Assembly (NCBI GenBank): GCA_018241505.1
Contig: JAFEDS010000003.1
Location: 46,650 to 91,466 of the forward strand
Direction of reading: 5' to 3'
Source: Pseudomonadota bacterium
GTDB lineage: Bacteria > Pseudomonadota > Gammaproteobacteria > Steroidobacterales > Steroidobacteraceae
DNA length: 44,817 nt
The position numbers were made by a program, and so were the translations under genes. Positions 26,234-34,538 of this stretch are shown here, piece by piece. The notes under the pieces are model-generated. The model was given only the letters and a program-made list of their open reading frames with translations. It had not been told where the DNA came from and made no database searches. The first letter of the stretch is position 1. Every line of letters starts with the position of its first letter.

Positions 26234-26729
26234 CCGTCGGCGAAAACCCATTTTGGGGTGACAGAATGCTCAAAAAGCATAGCCCTATGCTCTATAGTCA
26301 TTACCGAAAAAGTCATAACTTTTAACGTGAGTTACGTGCTCACGGGGATCTGTGTCGGTAACATGAGTTCCAGGATCAGGCCTATCGATGCCGCGTATAA
26401 AAAACGCGGCGCAGCCAGGGAAAATTCTGCAGATGGATTCGCAGCCACATACATCGCGTAGGCTGAAAAGGAGCTCGTACAGGGGATGTTGGCTTCTGGC
26501 GCTCGCGGTGGATGACACGTCGGTGTTCACGGTCGTGGTTGCCACGTGACACCTGCATTGCCTCCAGCATGTTGCGACGCACTCCGGGGACCTCGTTCTG
26601 TAGTTCTTGCGCCCTCCAGCGGCTCCCGTCGCGCATCATCCTCGGACCGCGAAATAAACCAATTCCAAGATGACGGATTTCTGACGCTCGTCCGTCACTA
26701 CACTAGACTTGCCTATTACTGTGCGCAGC
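26222..26729. other. Gene-poor leader region of the TonB receptor
   Basis: About 500 bases with no gene I can support. The first 150 bases are AT-richer than the surroundings and hold a 14-bp palindrome GCATAG-CC-CTATGC (26277-26290). Short frames exist on both strands but lack ribosome sites, conserved motifs or recognisable family sequence. The last 60 bases contain an imperfect operator-like dyad (see 26671-26697). No FecI or FecR gene is present, although the receptor downstream has an STN domain. Confidence 0.5.
26671..26697. promoter_or_regulatory. Inverted repeat upstream of the TonB receptor
   Basis: TGACGGA (26671-26677) and TCCGTCA (26691-26697) form 7-bp arms 13 bases apart, 33 bases before the receptor's ATG. 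A weak -10-like TACACT (26699-26704) follows. The position suggests an operator or part of a regulated promoter. I cannot match it to a known sigma factor or repressor. Confidence 0.4.
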
Positions 26730-29717
26730 ATGGATGAACACAAGGACGGGTCTCGTCGAGTAACACCATGCCGCGCCGCAGGGCGGCGGTGCGCGATACT
26801 CATCGCGTTCCTGGCTCTCCATACAGCCACCGTGGATGCGGCCGCACCGCGCAAACATTTCGACCTCGAGGCTGGCGACGCCTCCGTCATGCTGAACGAG
26901 TTCAGTCGCCAGTCCGATCTCCAGGTCCTGTTCGACTTCAACATCCTCAAGGGAATGAAGACCCGTGCGGTGACGGGCGATCTCGACGCCTCCACGGCCC
27001 TGAAGACCATGCTGAAGGGCACCGACCTCGTATTCGATTTCGTCAACGACCACACGCTGGCCGTGACACCCAAGAAACCTTCCGTGTTCCAGCGGCTGTG
27101 GCATCGTCTGAAGACCCGTACGGCGCATACGTCTGCGCAAGATGACGATGACCTCGAACAGGTGTTGATCTCCGACAAGGGGCCCGACAATGGGACGATG
27201 CCATTGCTCGGCGCGCCCACCATCCACTATGGCCGGATCGACATCGAGCGCTCGGGGTTGGCTACCACGGAGGATTTTTTGCGGACCATGCCGCAGGTGT
27301 TCGGTGGGGGGCCGACGGAGGACACGGTGTTGGGTCGCGAGGCGGCCACCAACTCCGCGCACGGCGCAGGCATCAACATTCGTGGCCTCGACGCCGGTGC
27401 GACCCTGGTATTGATTGACGGCAAGCGAATTGCTCCCAGCGGCACGGCCGGTGCTTTCGATGACATTTCCAACATACCCTTGAGCATCGTCGATCACATT
27501 GACATTCTCCCCGACGGCGCGTCGGCAAAATATGGCGCTGATGCTATCGGGGGTGTGGTCAATTTCGTGACACGCAAAGGCTTCTCGGGTTCCTCGACTC
27601 AAGCCCGCGGCGGCAGTGTAACCAACGGAGCGATGGGAGAGCGGCAATTCAGCCAGCTCTGGGGTCAGCCGCGGGATTCCGGATCAGATTTGCTGTCGTT
27701 TGAATACTTTCAGCGCGACCCCTTGCTGGCACGGGATCGCGCACAGTATTCGAACGATCTAACTGCCTTCGGAGGTAGCAACTTTGAAGGTTTGTTTGGA
27801 CCCGGGCCGGGCACGATATTCGCCGGAAACCAGATGTTCGCGGTGCCGAAAAACCTCAATGGAGCTGCGCTGACGGCAGCTGACCTCATTCCGGGGACCA
27901 GCAATTTCTACGACAACTACAAGGGCACGTACGTTACTCCCGGCGAAGAACGCTGGAGTGTCTTCTCAAAGGAAAGCCAGCGACTGATGGGTGACGTGCA
28001 GTTGCACTTTGAGGGACTGTTCACCCGGCGTAAAGCAACAGACATTGCTGCGGCTTCTCTACCCCTCGCATTTTCCGTCCCGACCTCGAATCCGTACTAC
28101 ATCAATCCGACCGGGGGTACCGGCGACATCAACGTTATTGCCGGAACATCCGCATACTTCGGGCCGCTCGCCGCCGACAATCGAATTGATACCGGCAATT
28201 TTTCTCTCGGCCTGTCGCTATCTCCATTTGAACGATGGACTGCGGATGTAACCGGGGGCTACACATTTGAAAGGCAGCACGCCACAACCAGCGGCTCCTA
28301 TGACCCGACCGCACTGTACGCGGCGCTCAATGACACCAACCCCGCAACGGCATTCAATCCGTTCGGCGATGCAACCAGCAATAATCCTGCGACTCTGGAC
28401 TCGATTTCCGGTGTATCTCGACAATCGTCTGTATCGACTCTGCGCTCCATAGGCCTCACGACTGGTGGCCCTGTGTTCGCCATGCCCGGTGGTGACCTCG
28501 GTATGAGTATTGGTGCTGAATACCGCGTCCAGCACCTCGACACCATACTCTCCTTGCCGCACTCGCCAGCTGTCGACTCCGGTGATCTGAGCCGGAGCAT
28601 CAAAGCAGCGTTCGTCGAAGTTGAAATTCCAATTGTCGGCGAATCCAACCGCCTCGAGCTCGTCAAGCGCCTGAAGCTCTCGCTGGGAGCAAGACACGAA
28701 AACTTCAGCGACGTGGGTGGCGCCTCCATTCCTAAAGTCGGATTACTGTGGTCGATAAACAGGGATTGGAGCTTTCGCAGTAGCTGGACTAAATCGTTCA
28801 AACCACCCAATCTGACCGACGTTACGCTGGCAGGCAGTCAAAGCATCATAACCAGATTCAATGATGCGAGTTCACCGACCGGCTTCACGCCGGTTCTTTC
28901 GTTATTTGGGACCAACCCCAGCCTGCAGCCGGAAACAGCCCGTACTTGGACTTTCGGCACCGACTTTACCTTGTCTTCGGTCCCTGGCCTCGCCGTGTCG
29001 ATTACCTATTTCAACATCGCTTACGCGAACCGGATCACTGACGCGCAGGTGACAGCCGACGCGCTGTCGCAACCGAGCCTCGCGTGGCTCTTCACCAGAA
29101 ACGCAACTCCAGCCGATCTCGCCTCAGCCTGTCAGCACTCCGTGTACCAGCTGGGGACATCGCAGGACTGTCTGAATACGGGTGCGACGATCATCATGGA
29201 CGATCGCCTGCGCAACATTGCCTTGCTCAAAACGAACGGGCTGGATCTCATCGGCAAGTACTCCACCGAGAATCGCGGCGGCCACTTCGATTTCGGATTC
29301 AACGGGACTTACCTGCTGCGCTACTCGCAGTCCAATACGCCCACGAGCGCTTTGGACAACATAGTGAGCACGCAAAATAACCCAGTCAATTTCCGGGCAC
29401 GGGGCTCGGCAGCATGGGAGCGCCGCGGTTTCGGAGTCGCCGGATTCGTCAATTTCGAGAATAGCTACCGGGACACGGTGAGCGTGCCCAGCCGCGGCGT
29501 GTCGCCCTGGACCACCATCGATCTACAACTGAGCTATCAGACTTCCGCGTACGTGCCTGGATGGCTGGGAAACACGCAGGTGGCATTGAACGTGCAGAAC
29601 CTGTTCAACGTCAACCCTCCTTTTCTCAACAACAGTGCCGTAGGTATCGGCTACGACCAGGAAAACGCCGATCTATACGGTCGTCTGGTCAGCTTCGAAG
29701 TTCGCAAGCGCTGGTAG
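26730..29717 (+). CDS. TonB-dependent receptor with N-terminal STN signalling domain
   Basis: A 995-residue outer-membrane transporter driven by TonB. A signal peptide (about residues 20-38) is followed by an STN domain (about 42-108: HFDLEAGDASVMLNEFSRQSDLQVLF, then TRAVTGDLDASTALKTMLKGTDLVFD), the periplasmic module that in studied receptors talks to FecR. The plug (about 160-285) shows SAHGAGINIRGLDAGATLVLIDGKRIAPSG and DGASAKYGADAIGGVVNFVTRK, then a 22-strand barrel ending in the aromatic-terminated SFEVRKRW. A TTG at 26709 is also in frame; the ATG at 26730 is preferred, though no clear ribosome site precedes it. The lasso-peptide precursor follows 161 bases downstream. Related receptors accompany lasso clusters in Proteobacteria, so the ligand could be that peptide or its metal or siderophore complex (inference). 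Confidence 0.95.
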   Translation: MDEHKDGSRRVTPCRAAGRRCAILIAFLALHTATVDAAAPRKHFDLEAGDASVMLNEFSRQSDLQVLFDFNILKGMKTRAVTGDLDASTALKTMLKGTDLVFDFVNDHTLAVTPKKPSVFQRLWHRLKTRTAHTSAQDDDDLEQVLISDKGPDNGTMPLLGAPTIHYGRIDIERSGLATTEDFLRTMPQVFGGGPTEDTVLGREAATNSAHGAGINIRGLDAGATLVLIDGKRIAPSGTAGAFDDISNIPLSIVDHIDILPDGASAKYGADAIGGVVNFVTRKGFSGSSTQARGGSVTNGAMGERQFSQLWGQPRDSGSDLLSFEYFQRDPLLARDRAQYSNDLTAFGGSNFEGLFGPGPGTIFAGNQMFAVPKNLNGAALTAADLIPGTSNFYDNYKGTYVTPGEERWSVFSKESQRLMGDVQLHFEGLFTRRKATDIAAASLPLAFSVPTSNPYYINPTGGTGDINVIAGTSAYFGPLAADNRIDTGNFSLGLSLSPFERWTADVTGGYTFERQHATTSGSYDPTALYAALNDTNPATAFNPFGDATSNNPATLDSISGVSRQSSVSTLRSIGLTTGGPVFAMPGGDLGMSIGAEYRVQHLDTILSLPHSPAVDSGDLSRSIKAAFVEVEIPIVGESNRLELVKRLKLSLGARHENFSDVGGASIPKVGLLWSINRDWSFRSSWTKSFKPPNLTDVTLAGSQSIITRFNDASSPTGFTPVLSLFGTNPSLQPETARTWTFGTDFTLSSVPGLAVSITYFNIAYANRITDAQVTADALSQPSLAWLFTRNATPADLASACQHSVYQLGTSQDCLNTGATIIMDDRLRNIALLKTNGLDLIGKYSTENRGGHFDFGFNGTYLLRYSQSNTPTSALDNIVSTQNNPVNFRARGSAAWERRGFGVAGFVNFENSYRDTVSVPSRGVSPWTTIDLQLSYQTSAYVPGWLGNTQVALNVQNLFNVNPPFLNNSAVGIGYDQENADLYGRLVSFEVRKRW

Positions 29718-29848
29718 TTTCCGTTGCTGGCAACCAGGATCCAAGTACCAGAATACCTCGAGTCAATTTAATCCCTTTCAATTCCATTGAGGGGGAGATC
29801 GTACGCCCTCCAGGCGTGCCAACTATAAAAACGAGCGAAGGAGCGCCA

Positions 29849-29866
29849 ATGAGTATCAATGTCTAA
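29849..29866 (+). CDS. Five-codon micro-ORF with a strong ribosome site
   Basis: ATG-AGT-ATC-AAT-GTC-TAA encodes MSINV. GAAGGAG lies five bases upstream (29837-29843). The stop is 12 bases before the lasso precursor start and abuts its ribosome site. It might couple translation, act as a leader, or be the remnant start of a lost tandem precursor. It could also be chance. Confidence 0.3.
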   Translation: MSINV

Positions 29867-29878
29867 TAGGAGAATGTC

Positions 29879-30007
29879 ATGAAGCTGTTGTTCATTGCTC
29901 ACTCGATTCTGATCGACTGTGGGAAGGCGTCGAAGCGGACAAAGGGAACGTTTGCCGCACCCTTGACGGAGGCCGGACAGCCGCCGTTCAATAAATATAA
30001 CCAGTGA
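29879..30007 (+). CDS. Lasso-peptide precursor (A protein), apparently orphan
   Basis: A 42-residue peptide with AGGAGA five bases before the ATG. Residues 1-22 form a leader ending in LIDCGKASKRTK; residues 23-42 form the core GTFAAPLTE-AGQPPFNKYNQ. Lasso precursors of Proteobacteria have Thr as the penultimate leader residue, Gly as core residue 1, and Asp/Glu at core 7-9. All three hold here (Thr21, Gly23, Glu31 = core 9), which predicts a nine-residue macrolactam ring threaded by an 11-residue tail. From memory, the leader end resembles that of astexin-1 (LGKASAETR). Phe37 and Tyr40 are possible plug residues. My hand calculation gives about 2132.03 Da for the cyclised core. No B, C or isopeptidase gene is visible in the window. 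It may be read from the TonB receptor promoter or from a weak TATAAA at 29824-29829. Confidence 0.8.
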   Translation: MKLLFIAHSILIDCGKASKRTKGTFAAPLTEAGQPPFNKYNQ

Positions 30008-30231
30008 TTAACGCTTTTCCCTGGTGAGCAAGGAACGCTCGACTGCCCGTGGTGCGCTCATCATGAGAAGGGAAGTGATGACACACTGCGGGCAGATTGT
30101 CGAACGTTCCAGCGGGCCGTCAGCGGCATCTTCAAGCCGCTGTCAGTGCTACAGCGCGTTTCATTCTACGCAATGTTGCTACTCGATGACTTACGTCCAA
30201 AAGCGACTGCACCAGGTTGGCGCACATGGCA
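30008..30231 (+). other. Open stretch after the lasso precursor, in its reading frame
   Basis: After the precursor's TGA, the same frame stays open for about 75 codons to a TGA near 30236, passing through CPWCAHHEKG and a hydrophobic SFYAMLLLDDLRPK. It has no ATG near its beginning and no ribosome site, and I recognise no family. A GTG at 30024 opens a different frame without better support. It could be non-coding DNA or the tail of a decayed gene, perhaps part of a lost lasso cluster. Confidence 0.35.
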
Positions 30232-31413
30232 TCATTGAAGAGTTGGCATTATCCTTTTCATGAATCCATCGAATAGAGGCACGGTAAATGCCGTGTCGCC
30301 ATGCGATGGGCTGTAGATCATTCCTTTCGCGATCAGCGCGTTTCGAGTTGGCGCGACATTCGTGACCTTCCGTTTGAGCAGCTCCGCCACGTCCCCGGAT
30401 CGATGTGGGCCTGGTCCCAACTCGGCCATCGCCCTCATATATCGCTTTTCCAGAGGCGTCAGGCGGTCGAAGCGGACGCGAAAGAAGCTGGCATCGAGTT
30501 CGGCGAGCGCCTGTTCGGTGGCCACTTCGGCATCTGCTGGTGTAATCGGCGATTTTTTGGCCACGTTCCAACAGTATTTTCCCCACTCCTGCAGGAAGTA
30601 TGGGTAACAGTGAGTTTGGTCCAAAATTACGCCGATCGCCGCGGGTCTGAATTTGACGCTCTCCTTCTCCGCGGGCACGCGCAGAGCGGTGATTGCCGCT
30701 TCCTTGTCGAGTTGGTCGATGGAGACGAATTCAAAAAGTCGCTCTGCATAGGATTTGGCCCGGCCGGTCTGCCCCAGTAACTGTGGTAGTCCGGCGGCGA
30801 CCATCGTCACAGGAAGTTGAGCTTGGTTGGTCGCGTGCAAGGCCGTGATGAGCGCAGCGAGTTGCTCCTCAGGAACGTATTGCAGCTCGTCTATAAAGAG
30901 CACGATGGCTGTTTTCTTTTCTGAGGCAGCCTTTCCGACGGCAATCAATAATTCGCTCAAATCGCTATTCAGATCACCGCTATCGGCAAGACCCTTCTCC
31001 GGATCGACATCGAGCGCCACCTCGATATCGCCGTGTTTGACTCTTAGGGCGGATACGAAACCAGCGAGCGCACGAAGAGCCTTGCGCACTCCAGCGGTAG
31101 TCGCTTGTATTCGATCCAACCGAATCAGTGCTGCGCGAAGTGCTGGCGCCAGGAGGGCGGGCAGTGAGCGATCTTCCGGTGCCTCCATATTCACCGCCAC
31201 AATATCCCGGGCCTCTGCGTCTATGCGGATCCGATTCAACAGCACAGTCTTTCCTACGCCACGCAGTCCATAGAAAATGAGGCTTCGTGCGCTCCTTTTG
31301 GCACGAATGCGATCCAGGGCGATTGCCGCTCGCTCGATGATGCCATCGCGGCCAGCGAGTTCAGGTGGCGGGGTTCCGGCACCTGGGGCGTATGGATTTC
31401 GGCGCGGGTCCAT
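30232..31413 (-). CDS. AAA-type ATPase with C-terminal winged-helix region
   Basis: A 393-residue ATP-binding protein of the AAA_16/archaeal-ATPase type. Walker A is GLRGVGKT (about residues 49-56), Walker B is IVLFIDELQYV (about 169-179), and the sensor region VTMVAAGLPQL follows. A helical lid and a C-terminal winged-helix-like segment (about 320-390: LTPLEKRYMRAMAELG, SGDVAELLKRK, TRNALIAKGMIY) complete it. Such stand-alone ATPases are scattered among bacteria, often in variable regions, and their targets are mostly unknown. The gene is somewhat less GC-rich than the core genes, lacks a good ribosome site, opposes the lasso gene, and is flanked by gene-poor DNA. This fits acquisition by transfer (inference). 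Confidence 0.85.
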   Translation of the reverse strand: MDPRRNPYAPGAGTPPPELAGRDGIIERAAIALDRIRAKRSARSLIFYGLRGVGKTVLLNRIRIDAEARDIVAVNMEAPEDRSLPALLAPALRAALIRLDRIQATTAGVRKALRALAGFVSALRVKHGDIEVALDVDPEKGLADSGDLNSDLSELLIAVGKAASEKKTAIVLFIDELQYVPEEQLAALITALHATNQAQLPVTMVAAGLPQLLGQTGRAKSYAERLFEFVSIDQLDKEAAITALRVPAEKESVKFRPAAIGVILDQTHCYPYFLQEWGKYCWNVAKKSPITPADAEVATEQALAELDASFFRVRFDRLTPLEKRYMRAMAELGPGPHRSGDVAELLKRKVTNVAPTRNALIAKGMIYSPSHGDTAFTVPLFDGFMKRIMPTLQ

Positions 31414-32168
31414 TTATGAGCATCTTATATCAGTTTATAGAGACTGTATAATATGTCCTAAGTTTGCTATAAAAGAAAACACATCCTTCGTGTGGCTGGC
31501 TCCGCCGACGCCCACATCGCTTTGGACTCCTTTGCCTGATCCTTCGCGCTCACTCGATGTTGGGCTCTTTGCCATATGTATTGCTAAGGTCGCAAAATTC
31601 GTCCATTTCGGAATACAGCTCCGTCCAATCCGGATTGGGAGAAATGTGAGGCAACGCGTGCTGTATCGTTCCAATCCACGTGTCCGCCGAGGCATGTAGG
31701 ATGTCGGCAGGCTCGCCCGAAGCGCCCCGGTTACTCCCCAATTCGATTATTAGCTCAACTGAAATAAGCTTCCTCCAAACCGCTCGTGAATGGATATGCG
31801 AGGGTTATTCGCTTGACGTCCGATACCTCGAGCGTCTGGACCTCGGCTAATCGAAGGAGGATGGTTTTCGCACTCTACAGGTGAAATGACGCTTCCCAAC
31901 CCGCACGGAAACCAGTATGGGCACAGTGCGGTCTATGTGATCGACAAGAAGTCGAAGAAGATCATTCGGTCGTATTCCCCGAAGTGAATTCAAGGCGCCG
32001 AGGATAGACCGTGAGGAGTACAGAGTGTGGACGACGCGAGGTGTACGCGCAGATTGCCGGGCTGGATTGGCGGTTAGTTACCTTGCGGATGCATTGGACA
32101 GCCCCCGATCCAAAAGAGTGTCGGTGTGACTGGATTCACGCAATTGGCGCTAATCGCACGCCGTACGA
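31414..32168. other. Gene-poor, AT-richer region with broken reading frames
   Basis: About 755 bases with no intact gene. The first 40 bases are very AT-rich and hold a perfect -10 TATAAT (31447-31452, plus strand) without a -35. On the minus strand a frame from about 31790 to 31550 reads AVWRKLISVELIIELGSN and then IGTIQHALPHISPNPDWTELYSEMDEF; it looks protein-like but has no proper start. On the plus strand 31886-31987 encodes 33 residues (including GNQYGHSAVYVIDKKSKKII) that look like the end of a larger protein. These are best read as gene debris at a recombination site. Confidence 0.45.
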
Positions 32169-33374
32169 TCAGCCTCTAACCAGCAACTCGATCGCTTTCC
32201 CGTAGGCTGCATCGCTGGCCGCGGACCGCGGGTCCGAGCTGGCGGCGATATCCGGATGGAGACCCGACCGCTTGTTGAATTGCACACCCTTGGGGGTTTG
32301 CACGTTCGCAAAGGGAATCACAATTCCCGTGGCGCCGTTCAGGTCGACGTAGGTTTGGACCTGGCCCCTTCCAAAGGTCTGTGAGCCCACCAGTCTCGCT
32401 CCAACTGTCTCGCGCAGGCCCGCAGCCAGAATCTCCGCCGCGCTCGCCGTTCCCTCATTCACCAGAACGGCGAGCTGCATTCGTTGTGTCACGGGAAAAG
32501 AGGAATGAATCGCATCCCGTGTGCCGTCACGGTGCACCATCCAGCCAAGAACTCGATCGGTGAAGGCGCTGCCGGCTGCAGCCATCGCATCGACATATCC
32601 GCCGGGATTGTTACGCAGATCGAGAATGCATCGATCCACACCGCGGGCGGCGAAAGACTCGACCGCCTTACGCACCTTATCCCCCGAATCAGGGGTAAAC
32701 AGGTGTACAGCCACATATCCCAAATGCTTCCCACCTACCTGCAGTTCGCGCGAGGCGACCGCTTCTTCCTTCCATTTCGAGGTGGGAACATCGATGGAAC
32801 GCTGAAGCCCGTCGCGTAAGACGGTCAGCCTCACCGGCCCTGCGTCGCCTCTCAACAAGGCCATGACATCTTCGTGAATGAGGCCCGTCGTCGACTTCTC
32901 ATTGATAGAAAGGATGATGTCGCGGGGCGCGAGGCCGGCCCTGAACGCCGGCGAGTCGAACAGCGGCGTGACCACCTGCGGACTGCCTGTGTTCGGATCA
33001 GAGGTGACGGCAAAGTCCACCAAGCCGATCCCGCGTTCGTCTCCAGCGGTCTCCGCTTGCAGCATCGCCAACTGATCAGTAGTCAGGAGGTGAAGATCGC
33101 TGTCGTGCAACTGCATGAGCTGTTGATCAAGAGATGCAGTGGTCGAGGCGCTTTGCGCGAGAAGGCCAGGGCGCAGTGCCTTCCACCCGTCGCAACCCGC
33201 ACAAAGATAGTTGCGGTCGATGGCGTCGGCGACCTGACCGGACAAGCTCGAGACGTGAGCTGACAGATGTTGCAGTGGAACTGCTGCGAGGAGGATAGCC
33301 AGCGACAGGGTCCGCCGCCTTCGAAACGAGGCGGGTCTGCAGGACCCATTCCAGTGCAAGTCTTTTCGCAACAT
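32169..33374 (-). CDS. S41-family protease homologue with Lys-to-Arg change in the catalytic dyad
   Basis: A 401-residue exported protein with a signal peptide (about residues 18-40, RRTLSLAILLAAVPLQHLSA) and a CXXC pair (CAGC). A PDZ domain (about 115-190: LFDSPAFRAGLAPRDIILSINEKSTTGL) and an S41 core with LDLRNNPGGYVDAM follow. The nucleophile Ser311 is kept (NEGTASAAE), but the residue at the general-base position, 25 further on as in the other S41 protein here, is Arg336 (QTFGRGQVQT) instead of Lys. Activity may be lost or altered. The ATG at 33374 has AGGAG eight bases upstream. It is divergent from the creatininase-family gene. Confidence 0.85.
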   Translation of the reverse strand: MLRKDLHWNGSCRPASFRRRRTLSLAILLAAVPLQHLSAHVSSLSGQVADAIDRNYLCAGCDGWKALRPGLLAQSASTTASLDQQLMQLHDSDLHLLTTDQLAMLQAETAGDERGIGLVDFAVTSDPNTGSPQVVTPLFDSPAFRAGLAPRDIILSINEKSTTGLIHEDVMALLRGDAGPVRLTVLRDGLQRSIDVPTSKWKEEAVASRELQVGGKHLGYVAVHLFTPDSGDKVRKAVESFAARGVDRCILDLRNNPGGYVDAMAAAGSAFTDRVLGWMVHRDGTRDAIHSSFPVTQRMQLAVLVNEGTASAAEILAAGLRETVGARLVGSQTFGRGQVQTYVDLNGATGIVIPFANVQTPKGVQFNKRSGLHPDIAASSDPRSAASDAAYGKAIELLVRG

Positions 33375-33597
33375 GATCGGAACTCCTACCGCCAGCACGA
33401 TATAGCGGAGTTCTTGCGAGGCAGCGAGTACTCAGAGCGAAATAAGCGTTCCCTGCGACTTGCGATACTCAACTCCACACAGCCAATCGCACAATACCCA
33501 TCCCGAGTCTTCGCCAGATACCGCTGGTACACTTACGGGACGCGGGAGATAGTCAGCCCCGGCAAAGATCGTGGTGAGTCCCACCAAGGAGGATGCA

Positions 33598-34500
33598 ATG
33601 TGGATCTCCTTCAATCGTGCATGCATTTTGTTGGTGTTGCTGGTTATCGCCGGCTTCGCGGCGACGGGCCGTGCGCAAGCGACAGAGCAAACGCTGTCGG
33701 TGCATTGGGAGGAACTGACGAGCGCCGATTTCAACGCGGCCATCCAGCGTGCCCATGGCACATGCCTGCTGCCGTTCGGCATTCTCGAAAAGCATGGTCC
33801 TCATCTGCCGCTGGGAACCGATCTGCTGAATGTGCGCTATGCCTCGCTGCACGCGGCGGAGAAGAACTACGCGCTTGTCTTTCCCGAGTATTACTTTGGA
33901 CAGATCTTCGAGGCCCGTCATGAGCCGGGCACCGTTGCCTACAGCCCTGAGCTGCAACTGTCACTCTTGCATGAGACCACCGATGAGATGGCGCGGAATG
34001 GCTGTAAGAAGATCCTGATCGTGAACGGCCACGGCGGCAACGAGGCGCTGCTACCCTATTTTGCCCAGACCCAGTTGGCCAAGCCGCGCGACTACGTGGT
34101 GTATATCTTTGACGCGCGCACACCGCCTCCTGTTAAGGGCGCACCGCAAGAGAAGTCAACGATTGATTTGCACGCTGGTGAAGGTGAGACGGCAAAGATG
34201 ATGATAGCTCGTCCGGATCTGGTGCATCAGGATCGAGCGCCCAGCGAGTCCGGTGCGGACCAGCACCGGCTGAATCTTCCGGCCGGCGTCTACACAGGCA
34301 TCTGGTGGTACGCACGCTTTCCAGACCACTATGCAGGAGACGGTGCGGTTGCCACAAAGGCACTGGGAAAGTACCAGATGGATTGGTGGATCGACTCGAT
34401 CACCAAAACAATTGCCGCCGTGAAGGCGGACAACGAAAGCCTGAAGCTGCAGAACGAGTTCTACGACGAGGCGAACCATCCGCTGGACACGAAACAATAG
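33598..34500 (+). CDS. Exported creatininase-family amidohydrolase
   Basis: A 300-residue protein of the creatininase/creatinine amidohydrolase family, which hydrolyses small cyclic amides with two metal ions. A signal peptide (about residues 1-29, MWISFNRACILLVLLVIAG onward) exports it, unusual for the cytosolic creatininases. Metal-binding motifs are intact: EKHGPHLPLGTD near residue 64, VNGHGGNE near 142 and HAGEGETAKM near 190. The ATG at 33598 has a perfect AAGGAGG (33586-33592). The substrate is unknown; exported members are common among environmental bacteria and may act on formamides or lactams (inference). Confidence 0.88.
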   Translation: MWISFNRACILLVLLVIAGFAATGRAQATEQTLSVHWEELTSADFNAAIQRAHGTCLLPFGILEKHGPHLPLGTDLLNVRYASLHAAEKNYALVFPEYYFGQIFEARHEPGTVAYSPELQLSLLHETTDEMARNGCKKILIVNGHGGNEALLPYFAQTQLAKPRDYVVYIFDARTPPPVKGAPQEKSTIDLHAGEGETAKMMIARPDLVHQDRAPSESGADQHRLNLPAGVYTGIWWYARFPDHYAGDGAVATKALGKYQMDWWIDSITKTIAAVKADNESLKLQNEFYDEANHPLDTKQ

Positions 34501-34538
34501 AAGCAGGCGCAATTGCGTTACAACCTTGCCCCCAGCAT

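Noticed and set aside
26382-26639. Minus-strand frame upstream of the TonB receptor
   Set aside because: It has a start and 85 codons but no recognisable domain, no convincing ribosome site, and lies in a probable regulatory region.
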